Assembly: GCA_020719345.1 (NCBI GenBank)
Contig: DYQJ01000005.1
Location: 1 to 37,741 of the forward strand
Source of the DNA: Draconibacterium orientale
GTDB taxonomy: Bacteria > Bacteroidota > Bacteroidia > Bacteroidales > DYQJ01
Direction of reading: 5' to 3'
Length of the DNA stretch: 37,741 nucleotides
Shown: positions 28,392 to 36,401 of the stretch, in pieces
Numbering within the stretch: position 1 is the stretch's first letter
How the letters are laid out: every line of letters starts with the position of its first letter
Position numbers and translations under genes: made by a program
The notes under the pieces: generated by a model
The model's input: the letters and a program-made list of their open reading frames with translations, nothing else
What the model was told of the DNA's origin: nothing
The model's database searches: none

Positions 28392-28514
28392 ATGAAAACT
28401 AAAATAAAAATTATTATTGTTATCTTCTCCATCACTTTTTTGTTTTTACAAACCTCCTGCAAACCTAAACGAGGAATAGTGCCATGCCCTCATTTCAATG
28501 CCGCACTAAAATAA
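28392..28514 (+). CDS. tiny lipoprotein (40 residues)
   Basis: Short gene between RMD1 and mntP. MKTKIKIIIVIFSITFLFLQ is followed by TSCK, a good lipobox (LQTSC, Cys23), so the mature peptide is only 18 residues: CKPKRGIVPCPHFNAALK. The KRGxxPCP segment resembles other very small Bacteroidota lipoproteins I remember, but no function is known. It starts 31 bases after the RMD1 stop and ends 23 bases before mntP, so it is probably in the same operon. Confidence 0.7.
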   Translation: MKTKIKIIIVIFSITFLFLQTSCKPKRGIVPCPHFNAALK

Positions 28515-28537
28515 CAACTTTTAAATAATATTTTAAT

Positions 28538-29107
28538 ATGTATTCTGAAATTATTACAATATTTCTCATCGGACTAAGTTTAACAGCAGATACGTTTGCA
28601 GTATCTATAACTACCGGATTGTCGGTGTCTAAAATACGTTTTAACCAAGCAATTAGAGTAGCAGCAATTCTCGCTATTTTCCAAGGAGCAATGCCTATAA
28701 TTGGATGGACACTCGGTATTAATATAAAAGAATACATTGCCAACTACGACCACTGGATAGCATTTATTCTGCTCGCTTTCATCGGAGGTAAAATGGTATA
28801 TGAAAGCTTTAAAAACGAAGAAATTGATAACAATATCAACCGTTTAAAACTCTTTTTTATTGTTTCTATTGCCGTAGCAACAAGCATAGACGCACTCGTC
28901 ATTGGGGTAGGGTTTGCCATAATGAACATAAAAATATGGGTAGCAGCAACGATAATTGCTGCCTTAACTTTTATTGTGTCCATGTTAGGTATGCTCATCG
29001 GTAAAAAAACGAGCAACCTATTAGGTAAAAAAATGGAAATAATAGGTGGAATTATATTATTTGCAATAGGGCTTAAAATACTTATACAACATTTATTCTT
29101 CAAATAA
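28538..29107 (+). CDS. mntP: manganese efflux pump MntP
   Basis: 189 residues, family length. Six hydrophobic helices in two repeated halves. Conserved acidic residues lie in the membrane segments: LSLTADTFAVSI near 12-23 and ATSIDALVIGVGFA near 113-126, each with the Asp typical of MntP. The protein exports Mn(II) across the inner membrane. No mntP (yybP-ykoY) riboswitch is apparent in the 23-base spacer upstream. The last 15 bases overlap the convergent gene on the other strand. Confidence 0.93.
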   Translation: MYSEIITIFLIGLSLTADTFAVSITTGLSVSKIRFNQAIRVAAILAIFQGAMPIIGWTLGINIKEYIANYDHWIAFILLAFIGGKMVYESFKNEEIDNNINRLKLFFIVSIAVATSIDALVIGVGFAIMNIKIWVAATIIAALTFIVSMLGMLIGKKTSNLLGKKMEIIGGIILFAIGLKILIQHLFFK

Positions 29108-29575
29108 TTCCGAACCTTTTAAATCCCGAACAAAATCCTCCCATATATCAACACCATTTATACGCTTTAGATTGTCTTGAATAGACTTCTTATTCTTTAA
29201 TATAGATTTACGCATCGCTAATAACATCTTAACGTTATTATTCTTTAACGACTCAAGCTCTTTAGAATCATGACTTTTTACGATATCATTATATATCGGC
29301 AATACTATTACGTTACACTTGATTGAATCTCTATAACTCATCTCCGACTTACAATATCTATCTCGCAACTCAAAAATAGATATACTTACCTTACCGCCAG
29401 ACTCAGACGACCCAGAAGAAGACGAACCCAAATCTGCAAAAAACAATACATAAACAACTACTGCTACTACTGTCAAAATAATAGCAATAGTTTTTATGAT
29501 CTTCTTTAAAAATTTTATGGTGAGAATTAAACTAAATATTGCAAGAACTACAAGAACTATTATTTCTATGTTCAT
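29093..29575 (-). CDS. small two-helix membrane protein, unknown
   Basis: 160 residues. Two N-terminal membrane helices at about 3-22 and 28-48, a Ser/Gly-rich linker (GSSSSGSSESGG, 50-61) and a charged, mostly helical soluble domain with one Cys pair (YCKSEM, KCNVI). No family recognised. Third gene of the pfk-DUF3276 unit, 20 bases after DUF3276; its 3' end overlaps the 3' end of mntP by 15 bases, which is unusual but consistent with two real convergent genes. Confidence 0.7.
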   Translation of the reverse strand: MNIEIIVLVVLAIFSLILTIKFLKKIIKTIAIILTVVAVVVYVLFFADLGSSSSGSSESGGKVSISIFELRDRYCKSEMSYRDSIKCNVIVLPIYNDIVKSHDSKELESLKNNNVKMLLAMRKSILKNKKSIQDNLKRINGVDIWEDFVRDLKGSELFEE

Positions 29576-29595
29576 AACTGTTAATCATTATTTGT

Positions 29596-29886
29596 TTATT
29601 CTTCATATTCTTCCTCATCATCACTTTGAAAAATATAATTTACTGCATCGTTAAAAGCTATAGAAAACTTCTCAAAATCCTCCTTATATAAGAAAATTCT
29701 ATGCTTCTCAAACTCTATCTTGCCGGTAACCTTGTTAAAAGTCTTCTTCTTCTCTGTTATTGTAAGATAAAAATCATCCTGCTTGGTCTGTTTAACATCA
29801 AAAAAGTAAGTTCGTTTACCCGCCTTAACCAAACGACTAAAAGCGCCTTCGCCATTCTCAAATTCATTATTTTCAAACTCTTCCAT
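29596..29886 (-). CDS. DUF3276 PUR-alpha-like nucleic-acid-binding protein
   Basis: 96 residues. The core GKRTYFFDVKQTKQDDFYLTI ... FEKHRIFLYKEDFEKFSIAF near 23-78 is the PUR repeat as in DUF3276 proteins, which bind single-stranded DNA and RNA as dimers. Both tails are strongly acidic (EEFENNEFENGEG and SDDEEEYEE). Sits 29 bases after pfk and 20 bases before the membrane protein, so it belongs to that operon. Confidence 0.9.
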   Translation of the reverse strand: MEEFENNEFENGEGAFSRLVKAGKRTYFFDVKQTKQDDFYLTITEKKKTFNKVTGKIEFEKHRIFLYKEDFEKFSIAFNDAVNYIFQSDDEEEYEE

Positions 29887-29915
29887 ATCAAAAAATTATT
29901 TATTTTATTATTATA

Positions 29916-31250
29916 CTAATACATCTTTGTCGGCTGACCTGTGCTTTCCAACACATTCCACCATAACTCACTCTCTAAATTGATTCGCTTCCGAGTACCA
30001 ACAGCAGCCGGAATAGGTAACAATGTAAAATTCTCACTCCAATGTCCTATTAATACATCGGTATAACCTGCCATCGCCGCATGAACAGCATTCTGTGCAA
30101 GCAAGGTACAAAATTTACTATCATTGGCATTCGCCTGAGCACTCCTTATTATATAACTCGGATCTATGTACTTGATAGTATGTGCAAAACCATCTTTTTT
30201 AAACTCCTCTGATATTACCGATTTAAGATATAAACCTATATCTTTAAATTTTTTATTACCAGACAAATCTTTATCTAATTGACCACCATCAAATAAAAAT
30301 TGACCTGCACCCTCGCCTACGATTATCAACGCATGATGACTACGCTCCAAACGTTTACGTAACGCACTTAAAAAACCTTGTTCCCCATGAATGCTAAAAG
30401 GCATCTCCGGTATTAAGACAAAATTTGCCTCCTGAGTAGATAAAGCCGCATTCGCCGCGATAAAACCTGAATCGCGACCCATCAATTTAACTATTGCTAT
30501 TCCATTGTAGGCACCCTTAGCCTCATTGTGCGCATTCCTTATTATCTCGTTGGCTATTGTGAACGCAGTCTCAAATCCAAAAGTCTTATTTACAAAATTA
30601 ATATCATTATCTATTGTCTTCGGAATACCTACCATTGCTATTTTTAAACCACGTCGCTCAACCTCCTCCTGAATAACATGCGCGCCCGTTTGTGTGCCAT
30701 CACCGCCTATTGTAAATAAAATATTCAAATTGTTTATCTCCATACTATCTACCATCTCTCTTATATCCTGATCACCACGAGATGAACCTAATATACTGCC
30801 ACCCAAAGTATGTATATTGCCAACCGAATCCGGAGTCAACTCTACATAAGGATGTCCAAAAGATGATATAAAACCCTCATAGCCATATTTAAAACCTAAA
30901 ATCCTACGAACTCCATAACGATAATTCAACTGCATTACCAAACCACGAATCACGTTATTTAACCCAGGACACAAGCCACCACACGTGACAATACCTACCT
31001 TAGTCTTGCTCGGATCAAAAAATATCTTCTCCTTCGGACCCGCCTTTTCAAAAGAGATAGGAGTCAAACCGCGTGATATATAAGACTCATAACTACTTAC
31101 TGTCGGATTATACAAAATACGCTCCCCATCTTTTACATAATCATACACACCATCACCCTCATACTTAGATAAATGAATCGGAGAACTCACGCGACGCTCA
31201 CCCAAACTTTTAACTTTAAAATCATCATTTGTTAATTGCGATAAATCCAT
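29916..31250 (-). CDS. pfkA: 6-phosphofructokinase, plant/trypanosome-like clade
   Basis: 444 residues, longer than the 320-residue E. coli type. Catalyses phosphorylation of fructose 6-phosphate in glycolysis. GGLCPGLNNVIRG near 91-103, the phosphoryl-donor motif IGGDGTQTGA (181-190), and GIPKTIDNDINF (208-219) with the proton-acceptor Asp. Gly in GGDGT (rather than GGDD) favours ATP over pyrophosphate; Lys in PKTIDND is shared with plant, trypanosomal and PPi-dependent enzymes. The ATG lies 30 bases from a minus-strand TACATTTG box. First gene of an operon with DUF3276. Confidence 0.92.
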   Translation of the reverse strand: MDLSQLTNDDFKVKSLGERRVSSPIHLSKYEGDGVYDYVKDGERILYNPTVSSYESYISRGLTPISFEKAGPKEKIFFDPSKTKVGIVTCGGLCPGLNNVIRGLVMQLNYRYGVRRILGFKYGYEGFISSFGHPYVELTPDSVGNIHTLGGSILGSSRGDQDIREMVDSMEINNLNILFTIGGDGTQTGAHVIQEEVERRGLKIAMVGIPKTIDNDINFVNKTFGFETAFTIANEIIRNAHNEAKGAYNGIAIVKLMGRDSGFIAANAALSTQEANFVLIPEMPFSIHGEQGFLSALRKRLERSHHALIIVGEGAGQFLFDGGQLDKDLSGNKKFKDIGLYLKSVISEEFKKDGFAHTIKYIDPSYIIRSAQANANDSKFCTLLAQNAVHAAMAGYTDVLIGHWSENFTLLPIPAAVGTRKRINLESELWWNVLESTGQPTKMY

Positions 31251-31271
31251 GATAAAAACAATTATTTTTTT

Positions 31272-31287
31272 TACTTTTGCAAATGTA
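31272..31287. promoter_or_regulatory. back-to-back -7 boxes in a divergent spacer
   Basis: TACTTTTG on the plus strand (31272-31279) directly abuts TACATTTG on the minus strand (31287-31280), in the spacer between pfkA and the exosortase-like gene. The minus box suits pfkA (30 bases to ATG). The plus box would give a leader of about 100 bases. No clear -33 elements. Confidence 0.4.
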
Positions 31288-31388
31288 TTAATTTGTTCAT
31301 ATTATTAAAAATATTTTCGTATTTTTTTTTATTTTTATAATATTTTTATATTTTTGTCACAAAATTTTTCTTTAATATTCTTTATAAT

Positions 31389-31958
31389 ATGAAAATTAAC
31401 CAAATCAAGAACAAATATAATACGCTCAACGACATTTTCAAACTCGTGATTAATGCCGCAATTTTATTGCTTATATGGATAATATTTTATTCTTTCTTAA
31501 AAAATATCGCTTGGATTAAAGAAATTTATGAATTAATGACAATATATTTTACTAATTTCCTAACCAATGCAACAAAATTATCTTTAAATTTAATAGGGTA
31601 TGAAGCCGAAGTCGTGGGAAAAATTGTCCGAATTGTTGGAACATATGGGGTTTACCTGGACAAAGGTTGTCTCGCAAGAAACCTGATGGGAATATTTGCA
31701 GGATTTGTCATCGCATACCCAGGCAAAATAAAACATAAATTATGGTTCGTTCCAATGGGTATATTTATTATTATTATATTAAATATCTTCAGACTATCGG
31801 GACTCGCAATACTCGTAGAATGTTGTCCCGAAAAAGTAGAGTTCAATCACCACTATGTATTTAAAATAATAGTATTTGCTTTCACTTTCTTATTATGGTA
31901 TATATGGGTATTTAAAATTGTTGTTACAAAAAATAAACCAACAACTTTTGATAAATAA
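31389..31958 (+). CDS. exosortase/archaeosortase-family protein
   Basis: 189 residues with five or more membrane helices. The exosortase triad is visible: Cys94 in DKGCLARNLMGIFAGF, Arg135 in NIFRLSGLAI and His154/155 in FNHHYVFK. Exosortases are membrane cysteine transpeptidases that process proteins with a C-terminal sorting tail. No PEP-CTERM-like target or polysaccharide cluster is seen in the window, so its substrate is elsewhere. It stands alone between pfkA (divergent) and a family B element that begins three bases past its stop codon. Confidence 0.85.
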   Translation: MKINQIKNKYNTLNDIFKLVINAAILLLIWIIFYSFLKNIAWIKEIYELMTIYFTNFLTNATKLSLNLIGYEAEVVGKIVRIVGTYGVYLDKGCLARNLMGIFAGFVIAYPGKIKHKLWFVPMGIFIIIILNIFRLSGLAILVECCPEKVEFNHHYVFKIIVFAFTFLLWYIWVFKIVVTKNKPTTFDK

Positions 31959-31961
31959 AAC

Positions 31962-32086
31962 GTAACTATTTAGCACCTAAATTTATTGATAATCAAATCT
32001 TTGCGAAACTCTGCGTTTTTTAACTTTGCGGAACTCTGCGAGAAAAAATATTGATATTCAATACATTATAGGTGCTAAATAGTTAC
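31962..32086. mobile_element. miniature inverted-repeat element, family B copy 2
   Basis: 125 bp, the reverse complement of the copy at 9502-9627 with a handful of substitutions and one 1-base indel. Terminal repeats begin GTAACTATTTAGCACCTA. No target duplication flanks it (AATAAAAC left, TGTACCTG right). It begins right after the exosortase-like gene. Confidence 0.85.
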
Positions 32087-32122
32087 TGTACCTGTTTAAA
32101 ACTTTGCCAAAGTTGTCGTTTA

Positions 32123-33625
32123 TTAGCTTATTCGCATACCTATAATAAGGATATCATCTATTTGTTCATATTTTTTGCCATGATTATCTTTATGTGACAT
32201 CCACTGTTGAATTCGGTGAGTCAAAATATTCTTTTGCTCTTGCATGGACTCCATTTGGATAGCGAGCAACAGATTTTTTAAATTTCTTATTAAGAACTTG
32301 CGTCCTGCACTTCCACCAAACTGGTCTGCATAACCATCTGACAAAATATAAAAAGTGTCATCTTGGAGCAGGTCTATCTCGTGATTTTCAAAGACTTCTT
32401 GGCTGTCGTTATAATATATGCCTATGGGCATCTTGTTTGCCTTTAGTGTTTTTAGTTCGTAATTTTCTCCATTCTTGCGGATAAAATAAGCATCGTTATT
32501 AGCGCCTGAATATTGAAATTTTTGTTGGACACTGTCAACTATACACACAGATATATCCATTCCATCTTTTTGTTCACCATCTTTTCCTGTTTGATGTAAA
32601 GAATCAATAATTTTATGTTTTAGCTTGTTAAGAATTTCTGATGCCTTTATTGTGTCGGTTCGTACTATTTCGTTGAGAAATGAGATACCGAGCATGCTCA
32701 TGAATGCGCCTGGCACTCCATGACCGGTGCAGTCGGCGGCTACAATAAAAACCGAGTTCTCTATCTTCTTAGCCCAATAGAAGTCCCCGCTTACGATGTC
32801 GCGAGGTTTATACAAAATAAAATGCTGTGGCAAAATGGCATTGATAAATTCTTCCGGCGGCAATACAGCGCGTTGTATATAACTCGCATAATTAATGCTG
32901 TCAGTTATTTTTTGCTTCTGGTCTTCTACTTGTTTCTTTTGTATATTAACCTGTTCCATTGCGAGTTTGATGGCAGTGAGGTCGGCATCTATCGCTGCAA
33001 AATTTATTATATTTCTACTTTCATCTAAAATGGGTACCAGACTTCGCTGAAACCATACTTTATTATCAAACTCGTCAGTATATTCGGAAGAGTAAAAGAC
33101 AGGTTCTTTCTTTTGTTTGCATTCTTCTATAACTTTTTGATTCTTCTCGTTGACCTCGTCAAAGATATTTGCCGAGTTCTGCTCTTTAAACTCTTCATAC
33201 GTTTTTCCGAACAAACTTGAAAAACCATTATTTGCCCACAATATATTCCCGCGTAGGTCACTAATTAGTATAGAATTTTCCGTATGATTAAGAATTTGTC
33301 CTAATTTGAGGACTTCAAATTTGCGGAACTCCAATTCGCGCTCCTGTATTTTAACTAATTTAAGGACTTCCTTGATTTTGGTATTATAAATATATAATAT
33401 CATTATTACTACAAGAATCATGAAAATAAAGCTTATGATAAATATATTTCGCTGAATCTTCTGATTTGTAACTTCGGTTTGTAAGCTAAAAATCTCTTCA
33501 TGAGTCTTCATATCATCCAGACTCTGTTTGTTATTAATCAATGAGTCAAAATTATAATCTTGGGCAAATCCATTAATTGTTAAAATAAACAAATTAATAA
33601 TCAATAAAATAAATATCTTTTTCAT
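32123..33625 (-). CDS. membrane PAS-domain SpoIIE-type serine phosphatase
   Basis: 500 residues. Signal peptide 1-21 (ending GFAQ), short periplasmic part, membrane helix at 60-80, PAS domain at about 108-215 (TENSILISDLRGNILWANN), coiled-coil linker to 245, then a PP2C/SpoIIE catalytic domain: RDIVSGDFYWA near 275, DCTGHGVPGAFMSM (298-311) with metal-binding Asp, DGYADQFGG near 430 and IDDILIIG near the end. Such proteins dephosphorylate anti-sigma-factor antagonists or similar partners in response to a signal. No partner switch gene is next to it. Co-transcribed with the upstream lipoprotein gene (18-base spacer). Confidence 0.88.
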   Translation of the reverse strand: MKKIFILLIINLFILTINGFAQDYNFDSLINNKQSLDDMKTHEEIFSLQTEVTNQKIQRNIFIISFIFMILVVIMILYIYNTKIKEVLKLVKIQERELEFRKFEVLKLGQILNHTENSILISDLRGNILWANNGFSSLFGKTYEEFKEQNSANIFDEVNEKNQKVIEECKQKKEPVFYSSEYTDEFDNKVWFQRSLVPILDESRNIINFAAIDADLTAIKLAMEQVNIQKKQVEDQKQKITDSINYASYIQRAVLPPEEFINAILPQHFILYKPRDIVSGDFYWAKKIENSVFIVAADCTGHGVPGAFMSMLGISFLNEIVRTDTIKASEILNKLKHKIIDSLHQTGKDGEQKDGMDISVCIVDSVQQKFQYSGANNDAYFIRKNGENYELKTLKANKMPIGIYYNDSQEVFENHEIDLLQDDTFYILSDGYADQFGGSAGRKFLIRNLKNLLLAIQMESMQEQKNILTHRIQQWMSHKDNHGKKYEQIDDILIIGMRIS

Positions 33626-33643
33626 ATATATCTTTTTTTCTAT

Positions 33644-35050
33644 CTATTCTTGACGTTCTAAGGCACCTATATCTGGTTTGCTGTCTAACAACCTATCTTT
33701 TCCTTCTATGTCTTTATGCAGAAGCGCATAATTTAGATTTATTATCTCTACATCGGCTTTATCTTTTACAGGCGAAAGCGTGTCAAGATTAAAATCAAAT
33801 TTCTCTACCGATTTATATTTTATATTAGCGTTAATAATACTTTTAGTGAACACGTCACTAAATTTATTATATAAATCGGGGTCTATTTCTACATAACAAT
33901 TTATAAAAAGAAGCTCCATGCCTTCTTCTATATTATAGGCATCTGGAACAAACTCATTTTTCAAGCTTCCCGAAATAATAGTATTTATAAAACGAGCTTC
34001 TAGCTTGCCCCAGAAATGCTGAACTTTATTTGTATCTGTTACATAGTTATTCAAAACAAGTGCCGGGGTTTGGCGTGTTCCCCATTTCCAGTGATTATCT
34101 ATTGTAGAATTATAGAAATAATATGTTCCGCCATAAACACATGCTACCGAATAGATACCGCAGTCGGCAATAATAGAATTAGCCACAACCAGATGAGTCC
34201 CTTTGGCATAAATACCTGCGATGCTGTGTGTTAATATTTTTGAATTAAGTAATGTCAAATTAGGTTGACCGGCAGTCATCACAGTATCTATTGTTATTCC
34301 TATGACCGCATTTTTTATCTCCGCAAAATTGATATAATTATCATGGCTACCATGCGTTAAATATATGCCATTCCATTGTCCTGGAACATCTTGATAAAAG
34401 TCTTCCAACCTATCTGCCTGAAAAACAACAGGCTCTTCTAATGTTCCGTTGACTATTAAACTGCCTTTTACAATAAAAGTAGAATTGCGGTGACTATAAA
34501 TTTGAGTGCCAGACTCTATTTGTAAGACCTCTAAAGTGTCAAGCATAACAGAATTATATATAAGATACGGCTTCTCTTTGTTCCATGTCTGAGATTTAAT
34601 TATCTCGCCGTTAATTAAATTAACATCTTGTCCAAAAGATACTAAATCAACGTCCTGCATATTTTGATTAATGATAAAAACTATGGAGTCTTGTTCTATC
34701 ATCTTATTGCGATTAGGAGTTATGGTGACTTCTACAAAGATGAATATACTGTCATTTGCTTTTATCTCGTAGTCTTCTATCTCGTCATTTGCGATGCCGT
34801 CTATATTTAGACGATAACATGAAGACTTACCGCCTGCCAACTTTAATTTATTGATAACTACATTTTTATCATTCCTATTATAGACAGTTAAGATTTTGGT
34901 AGTAGAACCGATTGTAGTAAAAACAGTATCAAACATAACGGTATCTACTGAAAAATCAAGCTCCGCATTGGTGAGTATATCTTCGCGGTTACAGCTAAAC
35001 AAAATAACTACGATGAAGATAGCGAAAATAAAAAAACTTAGTCTATTCAT
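33644..35050 (-). CDS. right-handed beta-helix lipoprotein
   Basis: 468 residues. Lipoprotein signal with VILFSC, Cys20 being the lipid site. Residues 30-145 look like an Ig-like beta domain (FDTVFTTIGSTTKILTVYNRN is the usual opening of such Bacteroidota surface lipoproteins). Residues 150-420 contain parallel beta-helix rungs (FIVKGSLIVNGTLEEPVVF, GQWNGIYLTHGSHDNYINFAEIKNAVIGI). The C-terminus holds D-KDR-LDSKPDIGALE, common at the end of beta-helix proteins. Likely anchored on the outer membrane, binding carbohydrate or protein. First gene of a unit with the SpoIIE phosphatase. Confidence 0.85.
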   Translation of the reverse strand: MNRLSFFIFAIFIVVILFSCNREDILTNAELDFSVDTVMFDTVFTTIGSTTKILTVYNRNDKNVVINKLKLAGGKSSCYRLNIDGIANDEIEDYEIKANDSIFIFVEVTITPNRNKMIEQDSIVFIINQNMQDVDLVSFGQDVNLINGEIIKSQTWNKEKPYLIYNSVMLDTLEVLQIESGTQIYSHRNSTFIVKGSLIVNGTLEEPVVFQADRLEDFYQDVPGQWNGIYLTHGSHDNYINFAEIKNAVIGITIDTVMTAGQPNLTLLNSKILTHSIAGIYAKGTHLVVANSIIADCGIYSVACVYGGTYYFYNSTIDNHWKWGTRQTPALVLNNYVTDTNKVQHFWGKLEARFINTIISGSLKNEFVPDAYNIEEGMELLFINCYVEIDPDLYNKFSDVFTKSIINANIKYKSVEKFDFNLDTLSPVKDKADVEIINLNYALLHKDIEGKDRLLDSKPDIGALERQE

Positions 35051-35076
35051 TGTTGTATTATAGAAATTTTATGTGG

Positions 35077-35084
35077 CAAAGATA
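35077..35084 (-). promoter_or_regulatory. -7 box for the lipoprotein-phosphatase operon
   Basis: The minus strand reads TATCTTTG, a full match to TAnnTTTG, 26 bases before the ATG at 35050. The -33 element is not clear. Confidence 0.45.
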
Positions 35085-35124
35085 AGAAAAAAAATAATAG
35101 TTTAATTTTTTTTATAAAAAAAAA

Positions 35125-35147
35125 CTCTGCAAGTTTCACTTGCAGAG
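35125..35147 (-). terminator. terminator of tRNA-Arg
   Basis: Perfect 9-bp stem (CTCTGCAAG / CTTGCAGAG) with a 5-base loop, followed on the minus strand by nine T residues: a textbook intrinsic terminator 20 bases past the tRNA 3' end. Confidence 0.85.
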
Positions 35148-35167
35148 CATAAACTTTTAATCATGTG

Positions 35168-35241
35168 TGAACTCGGAGGGATTCGAACCCCCAACCTTCT
35201 GATCCGTAGTCAGGAGCACTATCCAATTATGCTACGAGTTC
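35168..35241 (-). tRNA. tRNA-Arg (anticodon ACG)
   Basis: Folds as a cloverleaf on the minus strand: acceptor GAACTCG/CGAGTTC, D stem GCAT/GTGC, anticodon loop CTACGGA giving ACG, T stem GGGGG/CCCTC with loop TTCGAAT, discriminator A. The top pair of the anticodon stem is C-A. CCA is not encoded. With A34 modified to inosine it should read CGU, CGC and CGA. It has its own promoter and terminator. Confidence 0.93.
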
Positions 35242-35252
35242 AAAAGACTTTG

Positions 35253-35283
35253 CAAAGATATAAAACTTTTTTTTACTTGCAAA
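35253..35283 (-). promoter_or_regulatory. promoter of tRNA-Arg
   Basis: On the minus strand TTTG (35283-35280), a 19-base spacer and TATCTTTG (35260-35253): a full consensus Bacteroidota promoter 12 bases before the tRNA 5' end. Confidence 0.7.
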
Positions 35284-35330
35284 TTTTTTTCGCACTTTTT
35301 TTATTTTTTTTTATTCTTTACTCTGACCAC

Positions 35331-35363
35331 AGATTTGACAACTTTTTAAAAGTTGTCAAATCT
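35331..35363. repeat. perfect hairpin, copy 1
   Basis: 16-base arms (AGATTTGACAACTTTT and its exact complement) around a single T. The same sequence with 18-base arms recurs at 36392-36428. Together they bracket the two small genes between. Confidence 0.75.
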
Positions 35364-35386
35364 AAACTTTTACTAAACAATATTTG

Positions 35387-35434
35387 AAATTTAGAATACA
35401 ATCAGCCGGCTTTTTTGATTGGTATAACGAATTG
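35387..35434 (+). pseudogene. duplicated 3' end of the 208-residue gene
   Basis: About 45 of 48 bases match 36344-36391, the last codons of the gene at 35775-36401 (LEYNQPAFFDLYNEL). Here one T is lost, so the frame is broken, and nothing of the rest of the gene is present. It is the stump of a second copy. Confidence 0.7.
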
Positions 35435-35516
35435 ACTTTAATTTATAAATAAATATGAATTAAAAAATCAAAAATTATTTTTTCAAGTTAAACCTACAAA
35501 CCAAAATAATTTTTAC

Positions 35517-35524
35517 TACATTTG
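35517..35524 (+). promoter_or_regulatory. -7 box for the small membrane-protein gene
   Basis: TACATTTG matches TAnnTTTG, 28 bases before the ATG at 35552, which supports that start over the in-frame ATG at 35522 that lies inside the box region. Confidence 0.45.
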
Positions 35525-35551
35525 TATTTAATTTTAAAACGACAAACAAAT

Positions 35552-35770
35552 ATGGCAATCACTATTATTACTTGTATAATTTTAACAATTGCAATTTTAT
35601 TTTTTGCTCAACATGGTAAAAATGACGGGCGTTTAGAACAAGAAGAACTTGAAACACTTGAAACAAAAGAGAAAAATGGAAATATTACAAAAGAAGAAAA
35701 ACAAAAATTAAAAAAACACGAAAAAAATCTTGGTAATAGAAAATCAAGACAAAATAAAGATAAAAAATAA
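35552..35770 (+). CDS. small single-helix membrane protein
   Basis: 72 residues. One N-terminal membrane helix (residues 2-18, AITIITCIILTIAILFF) and a highly charged Glu/Lys tail of about 50 residues likely to be helical and cytoplasmic. No family recognised. The next gene starts five bases later, so the two are co-transcribed and co-translated in close succession. Confidence 0.6.
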   Translation: MAITIITCIILTIAILFFAQHGKNDGRLEQEELETLETKEKNGNITKEEKQKLKKHEKNLGNRKSRQNKDKK

Positions 35771-35774
35771 TATT

Positions 35775-36401
35775 ATGAAAATTCAAAACTATTTAGAATT
35801 AACAAGTTCGGATTATCAAACCGCATTGAATGCGCTAAAAAATAATATCGTTTTACAATTAGACGAAGAAGATTTAAAACTAATTTTTTCGTTGGAAGAA
35901 AAATTATTGATTTCCGATTTTTTGGAAAATTATAATAATTTTACCGATGAAGATTTATTATATGTTGAAAAATTTATAATCAAAAATTTGGAAGACTCCG
36001 ATAAATTATTTGTATCCGATTTAATTGAATTTGCAACCGAATTTGATTTGAATTTACCTTACCCGAAATGTTTAGATTTTTTGAATAATAACATTGAAGA
36101 TAATTCTTACGTTCTATTGTCAACTATTTTTTATATTTCTAAAAATATTAAATTTCAATATATTGAACAAATTCACGAAAAATTAAATAATATTCTAAAT
36201 GATCCTCAACATAATCAAAGTGCGCAAATTGCATCCGCCTTTTTATTGTTTAGAATTACTCATAACAAACAATATTATAACGATTTAACCGATTTAGTTA
36301 TTAATGGACATAAAGACAATAAATTATTATTACAAAATATTTTAAATTTAGAATACAATCAGCCGGCTTTTTTTGATTTGTATAACGAACTACAGATTTG
36401 A
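35775..36401 (+). CDS. hypothetical helical (HEAT-like) protein
   Basis: 208 residues, acidic and Leu/Asn/Asp-rich, no signal or membrane segment. Predicted all-helical; pairs of helices such as EEKLLISDFLENYNNFTDEDLLYVEKF and later QSAQIASAFLLFRITHNKQYYNDL suggest HEAT-like adapter repeats, but I recognise no family. Start chosen at ATG 35775, which follows the previous stop by four bases; an earlier in-frame ATG at 35730 would overlap that gene. Its last 48 bases are duplicated upstream of the operon. Confidence 0.65.
   Translation: MKIQNYLELTSSDYQTALNALKNNIVLQLDEEDLKLIFSLEEKLLISDFLENYNNFTDEDLLYVEKFIIKNLEDSDKLFVSDLIEFATEFDLNLPYPKCLDFLNNNIEDNSYVLLSTIFYISKNIKFQYIEQIHEKLNNILNDPQHNQSAQIASAFLLFRITHNKQYYNDLTDLVINGHKDNKLLLQNILNLEYNQPAFFDLYNELQI

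Noticed and set aside
28515-28537. Manganese riboswitch before mntP
   Set aside because: The spacer is only 23 bases and holds no yybP-ykoY-like structure.
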